From positions 1-64,000 of the forward strand of contig MPMI01000033.1 of the NCBI GenBank assembly GCA_002238415.1: DNA of 64,000 bases, read 5' to 3'. How positions within the stretch are numbered: position 1 is the first letter of the stretch; every line of letters begins with the position of its first letter. The notes under the pieces are model-generated. The model worked only from the letters and a program-made list of their open reading frames with translations. It searched no databases and was not told where the DNA came from. Of the stretch, positions 61,727-64,000 are shown in pieces. The position numbers were made by a program, and so were the translations under genes. Source of the stretch: Desulfurellaceae bacterium bin18 (lineage in GTDB: Bacteria; Desulfobacterota; Binatia; Bin18).

Positions 61727-62572
61727 TCATTTCTCACGCCGCCAATCCGACCCTAATGCGACGCGGCGGACAGCGTCGGTGTCGGTCGGTTGATGTCCAA
61801 CCTGATATGTGGGTGCTGGCGCTTCGACGACCCGATTCGAGAGTCGGCCCAGACCGGTGACCTCAACCTCGACCAGATCTCCAACATTCATTGGGCGTGA
61901 GTTTCTGGGTGTGCCCGACATAATCACATCTCCAGGCAGTAGCGTGATATAGCGACACAGATCGGCCAGGATATAGTCGATCGGAAAGATCATCTCACTC
62001 AGAGCGCCTTCCTGTACGACCGCGTCATTGAGGTAGGTCCGGAGCGTGGCTTGGCGAATGTCCACCCCACTCACGACCCCTGGACCAATCGGGCAAAAGC
62101 CGTCCATACCCTTGACGCGCAGCATCGAGCCCGCATCCGTATCGCGAAAGTCCTGGCTTCCCACGTCATTACCGGGTGCGAAGCCCGCGATATACTCCCA
62201 CACCTCATCGCGGCCCACGTTGCGCATCGGTTTACCAACAATCACCGCCACCTCCCCTTCGTAGTTGAGATACTTCGTGCCTTGCGGACGCACGAGGGAA
62301 CCCCGATGACTGTTCAGCGCCGTTGTCGGCTTCTGAAAATACGTGGGCGTCTCAATGTGTGGGACGCGGAACTCGGCACGGCGCGATTCATAATTCAGGT
62401 GAATGCACAGGATCTTGCTTGGTTCACACGGCGGCAGGTAGGTGGCCTCGGCCTCATGAATCGCTCGGCCATCGCCCAGCAGCAGCCCGTCGCCGTCCGG
62501 CTTGACCCACTTGGGCTGGCCTTCGTGCAAAATCCGACGCCATTCCGTCCGCGGTCCATCCAGTACACTCAT
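61727..62572 (-). CDS. Fumarylacetoacetate hydrolase (FAH) family protein
   Basis: A 281-residue FAH-fold hydrolase. KILCIHLNYESRRAEFRV and KPTTALNSHRGSLVRP are typical, and LNYEGEVAVIVG has the E-x-E metal motif. AGFAPGNDVGSQDF and the late MSGTPRNSRPMNVGD complete the fold. These enzymes cleave C-C bonds in ring-cleavage products, or hydrate or decarboxylate them. GGGAGGATCGGC precedes the ATG. It fits a meta-cleavage pathway, though it lies far from the extradiol dioxygenase at 18202. Confidence 0.92.
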   Translation of the reverse strand: MSVLDGPRTEWRRILHEGQPKWVKPDGDGLLLGDGRAIHEAEATYLPPCEPSKILCIHLNYESRRAEFRVPHIETPTYFQKPTTALNSHRGSLVRPQGTKYLNYEGEVAVIVGKPMRNVGRDEVWEYIAGFAPGNDVGSQDFRDTDAGSMLRVKGMDGFCPIGPGVVSGVDIRQATLRTYLNDAVVQEGALSEMIFPIDYILADLCRYITLLPGDVIMSGTPRNSRPMNVGDLVEVEVTGLGRLSNRVVEAPAPTYQVGHQPTDTDAVRRVALGSDWRREK

Positions 62573-62612
62573 GCCGATCCTCCCTTATGAACTTCGGCTC
62601 TTCGTTCAGACA

Positions 62613-62660
62613 TTACGCAGCTGATATATCCTGTGGAGACAAAGAAGTCTTGGCGGTATT
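62613..62660 (-). pseudogene. Remnant: last codons of a PF10118-type gene
   Basis: The minus strand reads NTAKTSLSPQDISAA before a stop at 62613, like the C-terminus of the gene at 41207-42088. It shares ACAAAGAAGTCTTG and the flanking CTTCGTTCA with the remnant at 54995-55071, so those two are closer to each other. It stands just before the FAH gene. Confidence 0.6.
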
Positions 62661-62795
62661 GGGTTAGCAACATCAGACGGATGATGGCCCGGTACGCCAT
62701 AGCGTATAGTGCGTGGCCGAAACGACACAAATAACTTATAATTCCTTTTTCATTTGACCCAACACTATGCTGCCGTAACACGAAGGAGAAATATC

Positions 62796-64000
62796 ATGCC
62801 CACCGACGTTCGCGGTCTTGATATCACAGTGACGAATGCCGAGGCTCTGACCGAGTATGACAAGGTGCTGACCGACCTCTGGAATTATCGTCTCGTGGCG
62901 CCAAAAAATCTGAAGCGTGTCCTCGAACTCGACCCGGACTTTCCAATGGCACACGTGGTCCGAGGGTATATGATGTCCATGCTCGAGACGGTCGCGGTCC
63001 GCCCGAAAATGCTGGCCAGCGCGTCACACGCCCGCGAACATCTTGCGGCCGACACTCGCCGCGAACGTCTGCACTGCGACGCCTTGGAAGGGTTGGCAAC
63101 TGGCAATCTCGAACGGGCCTGTGCCGCTTGGGAGGCCATACTGGCCGACTATCCTCACGACCTGCTGGCGCTCAAAATGCACCACCATTCGACTTTCTGG
63201 ACCGGTCGGAGTTATGTCATTCGCAATACCGTCGCCGGCGTGTTCGACTTGTGGGATGAGTCGATCCCCGGTTACAGCTTCGTCCTCGGCATGTTGGCCT
63301 TTGCGCTTGAAGAATGCGGCGATTATGCGCAAGCAGAAACCTTTGGTCGCCAGTCAATCGACCTGAACCCGGACGACCTGTGGGCGATCCACTCGGTCGC
63401 GCATGTGATGGAGATGCAGGGGCGCCTGGACGAAGGGATTGCCTTGATCGATCGGCCGGTCGAGCAATGGGCTGACCGCAACCCATTTCAAGGCCATAAT
63501 TGGTGGCACCTGGCCTTATTCGCGCTTGAGCGGGGTGACTATGATTTTACGTTGGAGGTCTATGACAACAGGATACTGACCGCGAACACGGAATTCTTCC
63601 TGGATGTGCAAAACGGTGCTTCGCTGCTCAAGCGCCTGGAATTGCTGGGGGTTGATGTTGGTGATCGCTGGGAGCCCTTGGCGGAGTATGCGCGGAAGCG
63701 GGTCGATGATCATGTGCTGGCTTTTACCGATCTGCATAGCTTGATGGCGCTGGCATCCGCGGACGACAAGGAGACCGCGCAGACGTATATCAATGCACTC
63801 GAATCGTTTGCCCATACACCAGACAATTATTCCGCTTCGCTGATGGCGGATGTGGTGGTGCCGATGTGTGAAGGCGTGCTGGCGTTTGAAAACGAGGAGT
63901 ATGCTCGGGCGGTCGATGTCTTGTGGCCGCTGCGCGACCGCTGGTTTGGGATCGGAGGATCGCATGCGCAGCGAGATATCTTTACGCAGATTCTCGTCGA
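62796..64000 (+). CDS. TTC38-like tetratricopeptide protein, 3' end beyond the window
   Basis: The frame is open from the ATG at 62796 (after CGAAGGAGAAATATC) to the end of the window, at least 401 residues. It is helical with TPR-like repeats (NLKRVLELDPDFPMAHVVRG, YAQAETFGRQSIDLNPDD). The FALEECGDY and IHSVAHVMEMQGR stretches fit the TTC38 family. Function in bacteria is unknown; it is not obviously an enzyme. It diverges from the FAH gene. Confidence 0.8.
   Translation, partial: MPTDVRGLDITVTNAEALTEYDKVLTDLWNYRLVAPKNLKRVLELDPDFPMAHVVRGYMMSMLETVAVRPKMLASASHAREHLAADTRRERLHCDALEGLATGNLERACAAWEAILADYPHDLLALKMHHHSTFWTGRSYVIRNTVAGVFDLWDESIPGYSFVLGMLAFALEECGDYAQAETFGRQSIDLNPDDLWAIHSVAHVMEMQGRLDEGIALIDRPVEQWADRNPFQGHNWWHLALFALERGDYDFTLEVYDNRILTANTEFFLDVQNGASLLKRLELLGVDVGDRWEPLAEYARKRVDDHVLAFTDLHSLMALASADDKETAQTYINALESFAHTPDNYSASLMADVVVPMCEGVLAFENEEYARAVDVLWPLRDRWFGIGGSHAQRDIFTQILV

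Overview
The window looks like part of a catabolic or detoxifying genomic region from an uncultured Gram-negative bacterium. The envelope genes (a TolC-type outer-membrane protein, an RND pump and a lipoprotein adaptor) support Gram-negative. The crowding of oxygenases, amidohydrolases, luciferase-like oxidoreductases and esterases resembles soil, sediment or sponge-associated lineages such as Tectomicrobia/Entotheonella, Binatota or related deltaproteobacteria. That placement is only a guess from gene content. I saw no rRNA, tRNA, CRISPR array or intact insertion sequence.

Layout. (1) 1-4353: a plus-strand run of oxygenases: a Baeyer-Villiger monooxygenase (BVMO, cut by the window edge), a Rieske dioxygenase alpha/beta pair and a cytochrome P450. 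(2) 4.4-18 kb: a Na+/solute symporter, an amidohydrolase, a class III aminotransferase, a GFA-type protein, a D-aminoacylase-like amidohydrolase, a luciferase-like oxidoreductase, an exported FG-GAP propeller protein, an NAD(P)-binding/DUF2867 protein and two glutathione S-transferases. (3) 18.2-28.5 kb: an aromatic-degradation cluster. An extradiol-type VOC dioxygenase and an MhpA-type flavin hydroxylase face a minus-strand operon of SnoaL-like, SRPBCC, BVMO, enoyl-CoA hydratase and Rieske alpha and beta genes. A further BVMO diverges from that operon. (4) 28.6-35.4 kb: a LysR regulator, exported hydrolase and NTF2-like genes, a mosaic of three gene-end fragments, tandem alpha/beta hydrolases that lack the catalytic Ser and His, a TerC remnant and a second aminotransferase. 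(5) 35.7-44.5 kb: a minus-strand operon of seven genes behind a textbook sigma-54 promoter (42344-42360), with a sigma-54 activator encoded just upstream. A broken BrnT/BrnA toxin-antitoxin pair lies between them. (6) 44.8-55 kb: P450, cupin, nitroreductase, luciferase-like, VOC, serine hydrolase, BVMO, glutathione S-transferase, BVMO. (7) 55-61.6 kb: a heavy-metal RND tripartite efflux operon with a His-rich exported protein. (8) 61.7-64 kb: an FAH-family hydrolase and a TTC38-like protein that runs off the end.

How the genes fit together. Five BVMOs, two Rieske dioxygenases, two P450s, a flavin hydroxylase and an extradiol dioxygenase would oxidise and open rings. Esterases, alpha/beta hydrolases, FAH, crotonase and amidohydrolases would process the products. 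Glutathione S-transferases and the efflux pump would protect the cell. No ferredoxin or ferredoxin reductase is encoded here for the Rieske enzymes or P450s, so electrons must come from proteins encoded elsewhere.

The most unusual features are five. First, the sigma-54-controlled operon is led by a small unknown gene and a PF10118-type protein carrying an E, ExxH, E, ExxH di-iron pattern. Second, decayed end fragments of those two lead genes recur at three other places. Third, there is the three-gene mosaic at 31.6-32.0 kb. Fourth, the tandem alpha/beta hydrolases lack their catalytic residues. Fifth, a 27-bp in-frame duplication interrupts the NADPH site of the first BVMO.
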